Shown piece by piece: positions 63,371-64,000 of a stretch of DNA of 64,000 bases. The DNA is taken from the NCBI GenBank assembly GCA_020342235.1, contig CP073217.1, positions 124,001 to 188,000 of the forward strand, read 5' to 3'. Position 1 is the first letter of the stretch. Every line of letters starts with the position of its first letter. Under the pieces are notes generated by a model. The model worked only from the letters and a program-made list of their open reading frames with translations, was not told the origin of the DNA and ran no database searches. Position numbers and translations under genes: made by a program. The stretch is from Saccharomycopsis phalli. Taxonomy: Eukaryota > Ascomycota > Saccharomycetes > Ascoideales > Saccharomycopsidaceae.

Positions 63371-64000
63371 TCAGTCAAGCTCCCCATACTTTCCACGCTT
63401 CTTTGTAGTATCATACATCCGCACCAACTTCTCCTGTCCCTCCTCGGCCTGGGAAAACGCAAATCCACGCTGCTTGCGCATCCGCTGGACCTGTCTGACC
63501 TTGCGGATGGCCTTCTGGAACTGCTCCATCCGCGGCCGGTAGTCCTGGATGTTGTACTTCTGAATCTCCTGGACATAGTGGTACGTCTCTGGATAGTACA
63601 TGCGCTTGTAGTACTTCCAGAGAAAGTCTCTTAAAAGACAGAGGATCGGCACGCAAAAGATGGTGGCCCAGAAGGTGGCGGAGCCATACAAATGTGGCAA
63701 GACCCCGTAGTACTCTTCAGAGACGTTGATCAATGGAGCAATGGTGGCATAAGCTGGGAAAAAAAGAAGCCAGAGTGCCAAGGAGCCAGGAATGGCAATG
63801 ACGGTGAATTTTGTCCAGAGGTTGCTGATCAAGGCGGCTTTTCCTAGCACAGTGATGACAGCCGCAGAGTAAACTACTGTTCCCCAGCTCCAGTTGTCGA
63901 TGGTCAAACCATTGCCTAGACCGGTTCCATAGAGGTAGAACTGGCGGACGCAAACGTAGATGATGGCTGAGTGATAGAACCCGTTGATGACCCAGAGCCA
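63371..64000 (-). CDS. DRS2: 3' part of phospholipid flippase Drs2 (P4-ATPase)
   Basis: 209 codons, open to the window edge; the N-terminal part lies outside. Drs2 flips phosphatidylserine at the trans-Golgi to drive vesicle budding. Seen: INGFYHSAIIYVCV, DNWSWGTVVYSAAVI, LGKAALISNLWTKFT (TM segments 7-10), then RDFLWKYYKRMYYPETYH, KYNIQDYRPRMEQFQKAIRKVRQ and GFAFSQAEEGQEKLVRMYDTTKKRGKYGE. S. cerevisiae Drs2 continues for about 65 residues with NPF motifs in its autoinhibitory, PI4P-responsive tail. Here the protein stops after GELD, at the edge of a minisatellite. Confidence 0.95.
   Translation of the reverse strand, partial: WLWVINGFYHSAIIYVCVRQFYLYGTGLGNGLTIDNWSWGTVVYSAAVITVLGKAALISNLWTKFTVIAIPGSLALWLLFFPAYATIAPLINVSEEYYGVLPHLYGSATFWATIFCVPILCLLRDFLWKYYKRMYYPETYHYVQEIQKYNIQDYRPRMEQFQKAIRKVRQVQRMRKQRGFAFSQAEEGQEKLVRMYDTTKKRGKYGELD

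Overview
The window reads as nuclear DNA of a budding yeast (Saccharomycotina). The genes are compact and nearly intron-free, and they match yeast RHB1, DPM1, VPS17, EF-2, a Chs5-Arf1-binding (ChAPs) protein, UBA2, GTR2, SAS2, COX19 and DRS2. Several CTG codons fall exactly where these families need serine: the GTR2 P-loop, RHB1 switch II, a Sas2-specific position and the COX19 Trp-Ser. This points to a CUG-Ser yeast; all protein strings quoted below use the standard code, so some Leu are probably Ser. The two introns I can place are very short (33-36 and 47 nt). The genus cannot be fixed from this window.

Layout: 0-4.8 kb, end of an acidic protein, RHB1, DPM1. 5.4-8.7 kb, an island of LINE pieces and solo LTRs around a degenerate subtilisin-like secreted protein. 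9.8-16.1 kb, VPS17 and spliced EF-2. 17-24.5 kb, first island of secreted RNase T2-like paralogs (copies A, B). 25.9-27.9 kb, spliced ChAPs gene. 28.3-33.5 kb, a 2.2 kb LINE and copy C. 33.6-35.4 kb, UBA2. 36.6-39.5 kb, copy D, LINE stubs, a solo LTR. 42.2-55.7 kb, small membrane proteins, an unknown acidic protein, an F-box/LRR protein, the GTR2/SAS2 divergent pair and a single-span protein built like the nucleophagy receptor Atg39. 56.2-61.8 kb, tandem copies E and F with LTRs and LINE pieces. 61.8-64 kb, COX19 and the 3' end of DRS2.

The most striking content is a six-member family of secreted proteins of about 340-385 residues. I read them as diverged RNase T2 proteins: each has the IHG(L/I/M)W motif and a second block that aligns with the HExxKH block. 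Only copy D keeps His, Glu, Lys and His in that second block; A and C keep Glu, Lys and His; B, E and F keep only the last His. The copies share a signal peptide, a TATA-bearing promoter and flanks carrying old LINE pieces and LTRs. Several LINE and LTR insertions have perfect target-site duplications, and three have an unoccupied counterpart in a paralogous flank, so the order of events can be read.

The conserved genes relate to growth signalling (RHB1, GTR2), endosome/Golgi traffic (VPS17, ChAPs, DRS2), SUMO activation (UBA2), silencing acetylation (SAS2), respiration (COX19), glycosylation (DPM1) and translation (EF-2). They do not form an operon-like unit. Many have CACGTG(A) in the first ~100 bp upstream, and most gene ends abut a minisatellite of private sequence.
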